A stretch of 64,000 nucleotides of DNA from Oscillospiraceae bacterium (GTDB lineage: Bacteria > Bacillota > Clostridia > Oscillospirales > Ruminococcaceae), in NCBI GenBank assembly GCA_017847835.1, contig JAGASH010000008.1:1-64000 (forward strand), written 5' to 3'. Position 1 is the stretch's first letter. Each line of letters begins with the position of its first letter. The notes beneath the pieces were generated by a model. The model worked only from the letters and a program-made list of their open reading frames with translations. It made no database searches and was not told the DNA's origin. The translations under genes and the position numbers were made by a program. Below are positions 53,915 to 61,377 of the stretch, one piece after another.

Positions 53915-53924
53915 AGATTACCCC

Positions 53925-54902
53925 TCACTTGTCTTCGAGATTTTTGAGAGCCTTGATTTCATCGCGGTTGAGCTTAATCTGCGCGTCCTTGATAACCTTG
54001 ACCTCTTCCTTGTTGACGATAAACGGCACATCGGGCTTTTTGTCGAGCTTTATCGTGAGCATACCCGTGAGCAGATTTGCGTCCTGTACAACGCCGCGTC
54101 CCTCCGCGGTATCGACAAATGCGCCGACTTTCGGAGTGGTTTTGAGGAAGTCCTCGTAGCAGTTTTGCTCGTATTTCAGGCAGCACATAAGTCTGCCGCA
54201 GGTGCCGGAGATTTTTGTCGGGTTAAGCGAAAGCGACTGCTCCTTTGCCATTTTGATTGAAACGGGCTGAAACTCTCCGAGAAAGCTTGAACAGCAGAAA
54301 GGTCTTCCGCAAATTCCGAGACCGCCGAGCATTTTCGCTTCATCTCTCACGCCGATTTGACGAAGCTCAATTCTTGTACGGTAAATTGCAGCAAGGTCTT
54401 TTACAAGGTCGCGGAAGTCAACTCTTCCCTCGGACGTGAAATAGAACAGAATTTTCGTTCCGTCAAACGTACAGTCCACGTCAATCGGCTTCATATCGAG
54501 ATTATGTCTTGCGATTTTCTCGGAAAAGGTCTTCATAATTTCCTTTTCCTTTTCGCGGTTTTTCTCGGCTTGCGCGATATCGTTTGCGTCAGCCTTGCGA
54601 AGAACCTTTTTCAGCGGAGAAACCAGAGATTTCTCGTCGATTTTTCTGTTCGGGAGAACTATGTCGCCGCATTCAATTCCGCGAACCGTTTCCACGATTG
54701 CTTTATCGCCGCGCTTGAACGCAATTCCGCCGGGTGAAAAGTAATAAACCTTTCCCACGTCCTTAAAACGGATACCGATGATTTCAGCCATACCGTCCGA
54801 GCTTTTTTCACGGGAAACAGGCTCGGTTTGCGGCTTTTGCGTGTTATCCACATTCTTTTTCGGAGAAATTTTCTCCGTGTAATAATCCAAATCTTTTTCC
54901 AT
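53925..54902 (-). CDS. ricT: PSP1-domain protein RicT (YaaT)
   Basis: 325 residues. The PSP1 domain includes GIRFKDVGKVYYFSPG, VDCTFDGTKILFYFTSEGRVDFR and the Cys-rich GICGRPFCCSSFLGEF plus GTCGRLMCCLKYEQNCYEDF. In Bacillus subtilis RicT works with RicA and RicF in a complex that guides RNase Y and supports sporulation and competence; partner genes are not in this window. The conserved cysteines fit Fe-S binding reported for that complex. AAAGGA precedes the ATG. Confidence 0.92.
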   Translation of the reverse strand: MEKDLDYYTEKISPKKNVDNTQKPQTEPVSREKSSDGMAEIIGIRFKDVGKVYYFSPGGIAFKRGDKAIVETVRGIECGDIVLPNRKIDEKSLVSPLKKVLRKADANDIAQAEKNREKEKEIMKTFSEKIARHNLDMKPIDVDCTFDGTKILFYFTSEGRVDFRDLVKDLAAIYRTRIELRQIGVRDEAKMLGGLGICGRPFCCSSFLGEFQPVSIKMAKEQSLSLNPTKISGTCGRLMCCLKYEQNCYEDFLKTTPKVGAFVDTAEGRGVVQDANLLTGMLTIKLDKKPDVPFIVNKEEVKVIKDAQIKLNRDEIKALKNLEDK

Positions 54903-54914
54903 TATATTCCTTTC

Positions 54915-55865
54915 TTATTTCGCGAAAATCGTTGTAAAATAAGCCTCTGTGAGAGCGGCATTCAGATTGTAAATCTCGTTTGCGGAAATCTCAAACGCAG
55001 CGTCAAGTACCGCGAGAAGCTCTTCCTCGGTGAAATTTCCGGCAGCCGTTTTCGCGGTCTTCTTGTCGAAAAATTCAGCCTCCGCTCCCGTTTTCACGGC
55101 AAGCGCGTCACGGAAAATCCTTGTGAAATACCCGAAAACCGCCGAAAGCTCGGCTCTGTCCTTTGCCTCGGAAAGCGCAGCCGCAGTCCCGAAGCCGTCC
55201 TTTACCGCTGCTGCCGCTGCCGCTTTTTTCGCGGTTTCGATAATGCGCGTTTCACCGTCGCTGTCCGAAAGCACCGCCTTGCACTCGCCGATATTTCCCG
55301 AGAAAATGTCCGCAAGCTCCTCGGCACGCTTTTTGTCCGCGCCCTCGTCAACAAGGCATTTCACGCAGCTCTCAATATCGGTTTCGGGCACCTCGTAAAG
55401 CGTCACGCGCGACATCACCGTTATCGGCACGAGATTTGTGTTCTCGCAGGTGAAGATAAAACGCAGATGTGCGGCGGGCTCCTCGATTAGCTTCAGCAGA
55501 GCGTTCTGGTGCTGGGAAATCATCGTGTCGCAGTCCTCGAAAACGTAGACTTTGAGGTCGCCGTTGTTCGGCTTCACGACAGTCCCTCGGATAATCTCCT
55601 TCAGCGGCTCCATAGAATACTTCCCGCCAAGCGTCTCCTTTACGAAAATCACATCGGGGTGCGCGTTCATATCGATATTCCGACAAGTCGGGCAATCCCC
55701 GCAGGCATTATTCCCGCACAAAAAAAGCCGTGCCGCATAGCGCGCCATAACCTTTTTTCCCGAGCCTTTTCTCCCCGAAAACATAATCGCGTGGGAAAGT
55801 CTTCCCTTTCGCGCGGTTTCGTCAAGGATTTCCTTCAGCTCGTCCTTACCGTAAAGCGTTGTCAT
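54915..55865 (-). CDS. holB: DNA polymerase III delta' subunit
   Basis: 316 residues. The AAA+ clamp-loader fold is visible: GRKGSGKKVMARYAA (P-loop-like), CGNNACGDCPTCRN (the zinc site of clamp-loader subunits), VFEDCDTMISQHQNALLKLIEEPA and a CENTNLVPITVMSR sensor-like segment. Delta' helps load the sliding clamp on DNA. Its start overlaps the darA stop by ATGA. The order darA-holB-ricT is the usual one in Firmicutes. Confidence 0.93.
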   Translation of the reverse strand: MTTLYGKDELKEILDETARKGRLSHAIMFSGRKGSGKKVMARYAARLFLCGNNACGDCPTCRNIDMNAHPDVIFVKETLGGKYSMEPLKEIIRGTVVKPNNGDLKVYVFEDCDTMISQHQNALLKLIEEPAAHLRFIFTCENTNLVPITVMSRVTLYEVPETDIESCVKCLVDEGADKKRAEELADIFSGNIGECKAVLSDSDGETRIIETAKKAAAAAAVKDGFGTAAALSEAKDRAELSAVFGYFTRIFRDALAVKTGAEAEFFDKKTAKTAAGNFTEEELLAVLDAAFEISANEIYNLNAALTEAYFTTIFAK

Positions 55866-56185
55866 ACCTTTTCAAACTTCTCGATATTCGTGACGAAAAC
55901 GGTTGCACCGCCGACAGTTACCTCAACGGGAATTCCCGTGAAGCTGCTGTTGATATAAGCGGAAGAATTCGGCACAAACTGCTTTCTTTTATGAGAATGC
56001 ACCTTGATAACATCAATAGCCTCGTCAACCTTGTCATCTTCCGCACAAACCATAAAAGTGGTATTTCCCGCCATAAGAAAGCCGCCCGTGGAGGAGAGCT
56101 TTGTGGTCTGGAAACCGCTTTTTGTAAGCGCCTGCTGAACAGAATGGCTGTCGTCGTTGTTGATAATAGCAAAGATAAGCTTCAT
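55862..56185 (-). CDS. darA: PII-like cyclic-di-AMP receptor DarA
   Basis: 107 residues, usual length. MKLIFAIINNDDSHSVQQAL, KLSSTGGFLMAGNTTFMVC and TVGGATVFV match DarA/PstA, a trimeric PII-like protein that binds c-di-AMP. Its target is not known generally. AAGGGTG precedes ATG 56185, and ATGA overlap couples it to holB. Confidence 0.95.
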   Translation of the reverse strand: MKLIFAIINNDDSHSVQQALTKSGFQTTKLSSTGGFLMAGNTTFMVCAEDDKVDEAIDVIKVHSHKRKQFVPNSSAYINSSFTGIPVEVTVGGATVFVTNIEKFEKV

Positions 56186-56244
56186 AAAATCAATCACCCT
56201 TCAACTTGTAGCATTGTGGGACTTGCCATATTATACACATATAT

Positions 56245-56273
56245 ATTATACTACATTTTCGCAGAAATTGCAA
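56245..56273 (-). promoter_or_regulatory. SigA-type promoter for the darA-holB-ricT-DUF6472 operon
   Basis: Reading the - strand, TTGCAA (56273-56268) and TATAAT (56250-56245), 17-bp spacer. It is the only consensus promoter seen before darA. Confidence 0.75.
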
Positions 56274-56277
56274 CAGG

Positions 56278-56311
56278 AAAAATAAAATCCCCGCTCGAAT
56301 AAGCGGGGATT
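56278..56311 (-). terminator. Terminator of the ferredoxin gene
   Basis: AATCCCCGCT / AGCGGGGATT stem with a T-rich tail on the - strand. Confidence 0.85.
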
Positions 56312-56331
56312 ATGTATGCAGCTTCGATTAA

Positions 56332-56502
56332 TTAAGCCTGCTTGGGAGCGCCTACAGGGCAGGTGCCTTCGCAAGCACCGCAGTCAACACAAGCGTCTGC
56401 GTCGATAACATACTTGCCGTCGCCTTCGGAAATAGCGTTTACGGGGCAGCCGTCTGCGCAAGCGCCGCAAGCGATGCAATCATCGGAAATCTGATATGCC
56501 AT
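56332..56502 (-). CDS. 2[4Fe-4S] ferredoxin
   Basis: 56 residues, the clostridial type. Two CxxCxxCxxxCP clusters are seen: CIACGACADGCP and CVDCGACEGTCP. It carries low-potential electrons for anaerobic metabolism in the cytosol. GGAGG precedes ATG 56502. It is monocistronic, with a promoter and terminator of its own. Confidence 0.96.
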   Translation of the reverse strand: MAYQISDDCIACGACADGCPVNAISEGDGKYVIDADACVDCGACEGTCPVGAPKQA

Positions 56503-56553
56503 AGTGAATTACCTCCTAACAATATTTCGTGACTATCACACTATCACATAATT

Positions 56554-56581
56554 ATTTTAACATATTTTCAGAAAAAATCAA
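56554..56581 (-). promoter_or_regulatory. SigA-type promoter for the ferredoxin gene
   Basis: Reading the - strand, TTGATT (56581-56576) and TAAAAT (56559-56554), 16-bp spacer. Confidence 0.65.
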
Positions 56582-56633
56582 GTGCGCGATGTATAGAATT
56601 TTGCCGTCGAATTTTGTGCATTTTCGACAACAT

Positions 56634-57833
56634 TCATTTCACACTGTAAAAGCCGTTGTTCCCGCGTTCAATCAGACCGTTGATTTCAAGGGAGATAATC
56701 GCCTCAATAGCCGTCCCGTAATCCAGCGAGAGCTTTTCCATAATGCTTTCGGTCGTGTCGGGGCACTCTCCAAGCGACTTTACGATAAGCTTTTCCGTAT
56801 CGGACAGCCCTTCGAGCGCGCTTTCAGCGACAGCCCCCACGGGTTTGCTCTCCTCGGGAATTTCAGCGGTTTTTTCGGGAGCTTTTGCCGGATTTTCCTT
56901 TTTCGGGGAATTTTCGCGCTCCATTTTCACGGCAGCCCTGAAATCCGCGTTTTTGCCCGTTTTTTCAAGAACGTCCGCGATGTCCGAGAAGTCAAACACC
57001 GAAACCGCTCCCGAGCGGATAAGCGAAGCGTTTCCCGAGAAATCACCCGAAGTTATATCTCGCGGCGGTACAACAAAAACCGTTTTTCCCTGTTTTTTCG
57101 CACATTCCGCCGTGACAAGACTTCCGCTTTTTTGCGCAGCCTCTACAACCAGCGCCGCGTGAGAAACTCCCGCCATAACCGCGTCACGCCGCTTGAAATA
57201 CCACGAAGAAGCCTTTTCGTCGGGAAGCAGCTCGCTGATTACCGCGCCGTCGTTTTCGAGAATTTTCGCTTTGAGGCCGGCATTTTCGGCAGGGTGAGTT
57301 TCCAGCACCCCGCACCCCGGAAAAGCAAGCGTTCTCCCGCCGACTTCAAGACAAGCGCTGTGAGCGGCTTTGTCCGTGCCGAGAGCCATTCCGCTCACGA
57401 TAACCGTTCCCGCTTTCGCCAGCGGCTTCACAAGGTAATCGGTCACGGAAATCCCGTAATCCGACACATTCCGCGTTCCCACAACCGTGAGCAGGGGTGC
57501 GCGGTTAAGCCCGTCAACATTGCCCAGAGCAAACAAAACCGCGGGCGGATTTTCGATTTTCCGGAGATTTTCGGGGTAATTCTCGCTCTCGTAGGAAATT
57601 ATCGAAACGCCGCTTTTTTCGCAGAATGCCGCAAACTCCCGAACCGTGCCGAGCCTTATCGCTTTTGCGCGGGAAATCTCGCCGGCGGTGAGTTCAGGGT
57701 CGCGCCCGTCGCGGATTATCACGCCCGCTTTCGCCGCATTGAAACCGCACTCCGAGAGGATTTTGCCAAGCCGCGGGTTGTTCGGCTTCATCACCATTGT
57801 GAGCCAAAGCCAGATGTCAACGTTGTCGGACAA
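56634..57833 (-). CDS. dprA: DNA processing protein DprA
   Basis: 399 residues. The Rossmann-like core carries VGTRNVSDYGISV, VSGMALGTDKAAHSACLEVGG and PGCGVLETHPAENAGL, and the C-terminal winged-helix domain (about 335-399) follows a Pro/Lys/Glu-rich linker. DprA loads RecA onto incoming single-stranded DNA in transformation. GGAGG lies 8 nt before TTG 57833, while the GTG at 57842 overlaps that site. The usual topA neighbour is absent. It is downstream of the GH13/membrane-protein pair in the same direction. Confidence 0.94.
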   Translation of the reverse strand: MSDNVDIWLWLTMVMKPNNPRLGKILSECGFNAAKAGVIIRDGRDPELTAGEISRAKAIRLGTVREFAAFCEKSGVSIISYESENYPENLRKIENPPAVLFALGNVDGLNRAPLLTVVGTRNVSDYGISVTDYLVKPLAKAGTVIVSGMALGTDKAAHSACLEVGGRTLAFPGCGVLETHPAENAGLKAKILENDGAVISELLPDEKASSWYFKRRDAVMAGVSHAALVVEAAQKSGSLVTAECAKKQGKTVFVVPPRDITSGDFSGNASLIRSGAVSVFDFSDIADVLEKTGKNADFRAAVKMERENSPKKENPAKAPEKTAEIPEESKPVGAVAESALEGLSDTEKLIVKSLGECPDTTESIMEKLSLDYGTAIEAIISLEINGLIERGNNGFYSVK

Positions 57834-57905
57834 GACAATCACCTCCGATGTGAAAATTCACGCAAAAGGGTTTTTCGGGGAAATTTCGCGGATTTCCCGC
57901 CGTTT

Positions 57906-58316
57906 TCAGGGTTTGCGACGTTTGACTGAAAGAGCAATCAGCAAGCCCATAGCAACTTCAAACGCATACACGAAAAATCCAATCGCCACGGCTGCCACAA
58001 AAACATCTCCGAGCGAGGACGAGTGCTGAGGAGCGTTGAGCCGGATAAACAGATAAATCCCCGGCAAAGTCATCGGAATTACAGCGGCGCAGCCAAACGC
58101 CACTTTGTTTATGTAAAACCTCTCCCAATGCAAATACACCTTTTTCAGCAGAAACGTGTGTCCGACTGCTATCGCAAGCTGAATAGGAATTGCGAAAAGC
58201 AAAATCACTATTGAAAACGCCATAATTGCGATAAGTTTTGCCAAGACGAAATTCACGGCGAGAGAAATCCAGAAATCTGCCGCGATTAACAGAAAAAAAG
58301 CGAGAAATTTCTTCAT
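57906..58316 (-). CDS. Small polytopic membrane protein
   Basis: 136 residues. Four hydrophobic stretches are visible, at about 5-25, 30-55, 72-92 and 102-130, with a basic C-terminus (SVKRRKP). I do not recognise a family. It begins 7 nt after the GH13 stop and is probably cotranscribed with it. Confidence 0.6.
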   Translation of the reverse strand: MKKFLAFFLLIAADFWISLAVNFVLAKLIAIMAFSIVILLFAIPIQLAIAVGHTFLLKKVYLHWERFYINKVAFGCAAVIPMTLPGIYLFIRLNAPQHSSSLGDVFVAAVAIGFFVYAFEVAMGLLIALSVKRRKP

Positions 58317-58323
58317 TTATACA

Positions 58324-59646
58324 TTAAACCTTCAGCACCATTGAAGAATAACCTTCGAGAGTAAGTCCGCCGAGCTGTACCTTTTCACCCGTGAGGAGAT
58401 TTTCCGCTTCGCCGCCCATATTGAGATTGAACGTGAAGGGAGCGCCGTCCGCGTTTATCACGGTGACAAGCGTTTCTCCGTCGGCTGAGCGCGAGAAAGC
58501 GTACTGTCTGTTTGTGAGCTGAACCTGCTTGTAATCGCCCATTGCCGCAGCAGGGTGATTTTTCTCAATATCCGCAAGCTTGCCGATAAGCTTCGTCATA
58601 TCGCGCAAGCCCTCGCTTTTCATCTTGTCGAGATTAAACTCGGGGCGCAGCACGTCGTCACCGCCGCCGCGCTTGTCACCCTCAATTCCGAATTCGCTTC
58701 CGTAGTAAACCGACGGAATGCCCGGCATCATAAACATCAGCGTGTAAATCAGCGGGAGATGCTCCTTGACTTTCAGAATAGAAGCAACACGCGTTACATC
58801 GTGGTTATCGACAAAGGTGTAGAGGTGCTTGCCGCGGTAAATGCACCAGTTTTCCGAGCCGAACTGTCTGTTAATCGAGTGTGCGATTTCAAACATATTC
58901 ATATCGTTAAAGCTGGAGAAAAGTCCCTTGTAGCACTCGTAGTTCGTCACGCTGTCAAGCATCTGGTCGTTTGCCCAGCGGTTGTAGTCGCCGTGAAGCG
59001 TTTCTCCGAGCAGGAAAAAGTCCTCGGACAGCCATTTGCAGTGCCCGTGAAGCTCTCTGAGGAAGTTCTCGTCAAGGCAATAAGCAACGTCAAGTCGCAG
59101 TCCGTCAATGCCGAACTCGTTCTTCCAGAAGGTGATTGTGTCTTTAAGATAACCCTTTACATCGGGGTTGTACAAATTGAGCTTGACAAGCTCGTAGTGA
59201 CCTTCCCAGCCCTCGTAGTAAAATCCGTCGTTATAGGGGCTGTTTCCGTCGCGCAGGTGAAACCAGTCCTTTTTTGCACTCGAAAATTTGTGCTCGCGAA
59301 CGTCCTTGAAAGCCCAGAAATCGCGTCCGACGTGATTGAAAACGCCGTCAAGAACAACCTTTATCCCGTTTTCGTGAAGCGCCTCGCAAACCTTTTTGAA
59401 ATCATCGTTTGTGCCAAGTCTGCGGTCGATTGTTCTGTAATCGATTGTGTCATAGCCGTGAGCCACGCTCTCGAAAACAGGCCCAAAGTAAATCGCGTTA
59501 CAGCCGAGCTCTTTGATATGGGGAATGTCGTCGATGACCTTCAGGATTTTGTGCGTGGGCTCGCTTGACAAGTCATTCACACGCGGACAGCCAAAGTAAC
59601 CGATAGGATAAATGTGATAAAATACAGCGCTTTCGTACCACTTCAT
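58324..59646 (-). CDS. GH13 alpha-glucosidase/amylase-family enzyme
   Basis: 440 residues, barrel only plus a short C-terminal beta domain. GH13 regions: VVLDGVFNHVG, GLRLDVAYCLDENFL (catalytic Asp), LLGETLHGDY (catalytic Glu) and TFVDNHDVTRVAS (third acid). There is no signal peptide, so it acts in the cytosol. With GlgP and the other GH13 it degrades alpha-glucans. AGAGGT upstream supports the ATG. It heads a unit with the small membrane protein and possibly dprA. Confidence 0.9.
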   Translation of the reverse strand: MKWYESAVFYHIYPIGYFGCPRVNDLSSEPTHKILKVIDDIPHIKELGCNAIYFGPVFESVAHGYDTIDYRTIDRRLGTNDDFKKVCEALHENGIKVVLDGVFNHVGRDFWAFKDVREHKFSSAKKDWFHLRDGNSPYNDGFYYEGWEGHYELVKLNLYNPDVKGYLKDTITFWKNEFGIDGLRLDVAYCLDENFLRELHGHCKWLSEDFFLLGETLHGDYNRWANDQMLDSVTNYECYKGLFSSFNDMNMFEIAHSINRQFGSENWCIYRGKHLYTFVDNHDVTRVASILKVKEHLPLIYTLMFMMPGIPSVYYGSEFGIEGDKRGGGDDVLRPEFNLDKMKSEGLRDMTKLIGKLADIEKNHPAAAMGDYKQVQLTNRQYAFSRSADGETLVTVINADGAPFTFNLNMGGEAENLLTGEKVQLGGLTLEGYSSMVLKV

Positions 59647-59689
59647 TTTTGTACCTCTTTAATATGTATTTGAGATTAAACTCCAACTT

Positions 59690-59718
59690 ATTTTATCACA
59701 ATTGTGGTTTTTTGTCAA
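59690..59718 (-). promoter_or_regulatory. SigA-type promoter for the GH13 gene
   Basis: Reading the - strand, TTGACA (59718-59713) and TAAAAT (59695-59690), 17-bp spacer. Confidence 0.75.
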
Positions 59719-59833
59719 GAGAATATGAAATTTTTAATGGCTACTTGTGACAATTATGTAACGAAACTATTGTATAATACTAACAAATTTTTCAATAAAA
59801 AGGGCGAAAAATTGAAAAATTGCTAAAAAGGGC

Positions 59834-59862
59834 TTGAAACCGTTTACATAATTTGGTATAAT
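59834..59862 (+). promoter_or_regulatory. SigA-type promoter for the EAL gene pair
   Basis: TTGAAA (59834-59839) and TATAAT (59857-59862) have a 17-bp spacer. A second TATAAT at 59773-59778 has no good -35. Confidence 0.75.
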
Positions 59863-59910
59863 TATACTAGTATTATTATGACTTACCATGGCTTTGGAGG
59901 GAATTTCTGA

Positions 59911-61341
59911 ATGTATCTGGAAATATCGTCGGAGGGTGCGATTTCCGCCTTATTTTCTTCTGAAAACGCATACGTCTGGATTGCTGTAGGAGCGGTTTTC
60001 GCAGTTTTGCTGATTGGAATAATTATTTTCTTCACCATCAGAAACCGCCGCTATCAGGACACAGACCCGCTCACGGGCGGAAAAAATAAAAGCAGGTTTT
60101 TCCGCGACTGCGCGAAACTTATCAAGAAAAAGCCGCCGGAGAAGCTGGCTATGGCTGTGCTTGATATCGACAAGTTCAAGTACATAAACGAGCGGCTCGG
60201 CTATGACGAGGGCGACCGTATTCTGGAGCGTATGCACAAAACGCTCACGGACTGCCTCGATAAAGAGGAGCCTTTTGCGCGTATTTCCGAGGACAATTTT
60301 GCGTGTCTTATCAAAAACGCTCCCGACAACGAAATTGAAACGCGTCTGCACGAGATTTTCTCGGAGTTTGACAGGCGCAATTCCTTCTTTATAAAATATC
60401 CCGTGAATTTCAGCGCGGGTGTATGCCGTCTGGGACAGTGCCGCGGAAAATATGACGCGATTGACTTCACAATGGCTGTCGACCGCTGCAAGCTCGCGAA
60501 AAAGTCTATCAAAAACAAGCACAACAGCGATGTTGCTTTCTATGACGGGAAAATCCGCGAGATTTCACTCCGCGAAAAAGACTTTGAAAACGCAATGCCT
60601 CAGGCTCTCGAAAACCGCGAGTTTGAGTGCTATCTCCAGCCGAAATACGGCACGAATTCCCGCGAGATTGTCGGCGCGGAAGCGCTTATCCGCTGGAACA
60701 GCAAGGAGTTCGGGTTTGTCTGCCCCGGTGACTTTATTCCGCTTGCCGAGAAAAACGGATTTGTTGTGGAGTTGGATTTCTTCATCTTGGAGGAAGTCTG
60801 CAAAATGCTCCGCCGCTGGCTCGACAACGGCAAAACTCCTATCGTAATCTCGGTCAACCAGTCGCGTCTGCACATAAACGACGACGACTATATCTGGCGG
60901 CTGAGAGAGATTGTAGACAAGTATGAAATCCCTTATGAATACATTGAGCTGGAGCTTACCGAAAGCGTTTTCACAGAGGACGCCGACCGTATGATTGCAA
61001 TTATGCAGAAGCTCCACGAAATCGGCTTCAAGCTGTCGATTGACGACTTCGGCTCGGGTTATTCCTCGCTCAATCTGCTGAAGGATATCCCTGCAGACGT
61101 GCTCAAAATCGACCGCGAGTTCTTCAACGGAACGGTAAACTCCAAGAAGGGACGCGCCGTTATCTCGTCGGTTGTCGATATGGCGAAAAATCTTGAAATG
61201 AACGTTATTTCCGAGGGCGTCGAAACGCAGGACCAAATCGATTTCCTGAAAGAAATAGACTGCAATATGGTTCAGGGCTATTATTTCTCGAAGCCGATGA
61301 AGCTCAAGGACTTTGACGAATTGTGGGAAAAACAGAATTAA
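59911..61341 (+). CDS. EAL-domain c-di-GMP phosphodiesterase with degenerate GGDEF
   Basis: 476 residues. A membrane helix (about 17-39) leads to a GGDEF-fold domain that keeps DPLTGGKNKSRF but reads SEDNF (126-130) where GGDEF is expected, so it should not make c-di-GMP. The EAL domain is complete: EAL at 257-259, ELTESVF, DDFGSGYSS at 378-386 and EGVETQ, so hydrolysis of c-di-GMP is expected. GGAGGG precedes the ATG. A hairpin (61341-61359) without U-run and a strong ribosome site link it to the next gene, probably as one operon. Confidence 0.9.
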   Translation: MYLEISSEGAISALFSSENAYVWIAVGAVFAVLLIGIIIFFTIRNRRYQDTDPLTGGKNKSRFFRDCAKLIKKKPPEKLAMAVLDIDKFKYINERLGYDEGDRILERMHKTLTDCLDKEEPFARISEDNFACLIKNAPDNEIETRLHEIFSEFDRRNSFFIKYPVNFSAGVCRLGQCRGKYDAIDFTMAVDRCKLAKKSIKNKHNSDVAFYDGKIREISLREKDFENAMPQALENREFECYLQPKYGTNSREIVGAEALIRWNSKEFGFVCPGDFIPLAEKNGFVVELDFFILEEVCKMLRRWLDNGKTPIVISVNQSRLHINDDDYIWRLREIVDKYEIPYEYIELELTESVFTEDADRMIAIMQKLHEIGFKLSIDDFGSGYSSLNLLKDIPADVLKIDREFFNGTVNSKKGRAVISSVVDMAKNLEMNVISEGVETQDQIDFLKEIDCNMVQGYYFSKPMKLKDFDELWEKQN

Positions 61342-61377
61342 TGCCGGAATGTGCGGCATAATTCGGAGGTGATACAT

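Noticed and set aside
56529..57929. 466-codon open frame on the + strand opposite dprA
   Set aside because: Very basic, low-complexity translation without family match; dprA on the - strand explains the region.
58555..59568. 337-codon open frame on the + strand opposite a GH13 gene
   Set aside because: No start signal and the GH13 motifs on the other strand are complete.
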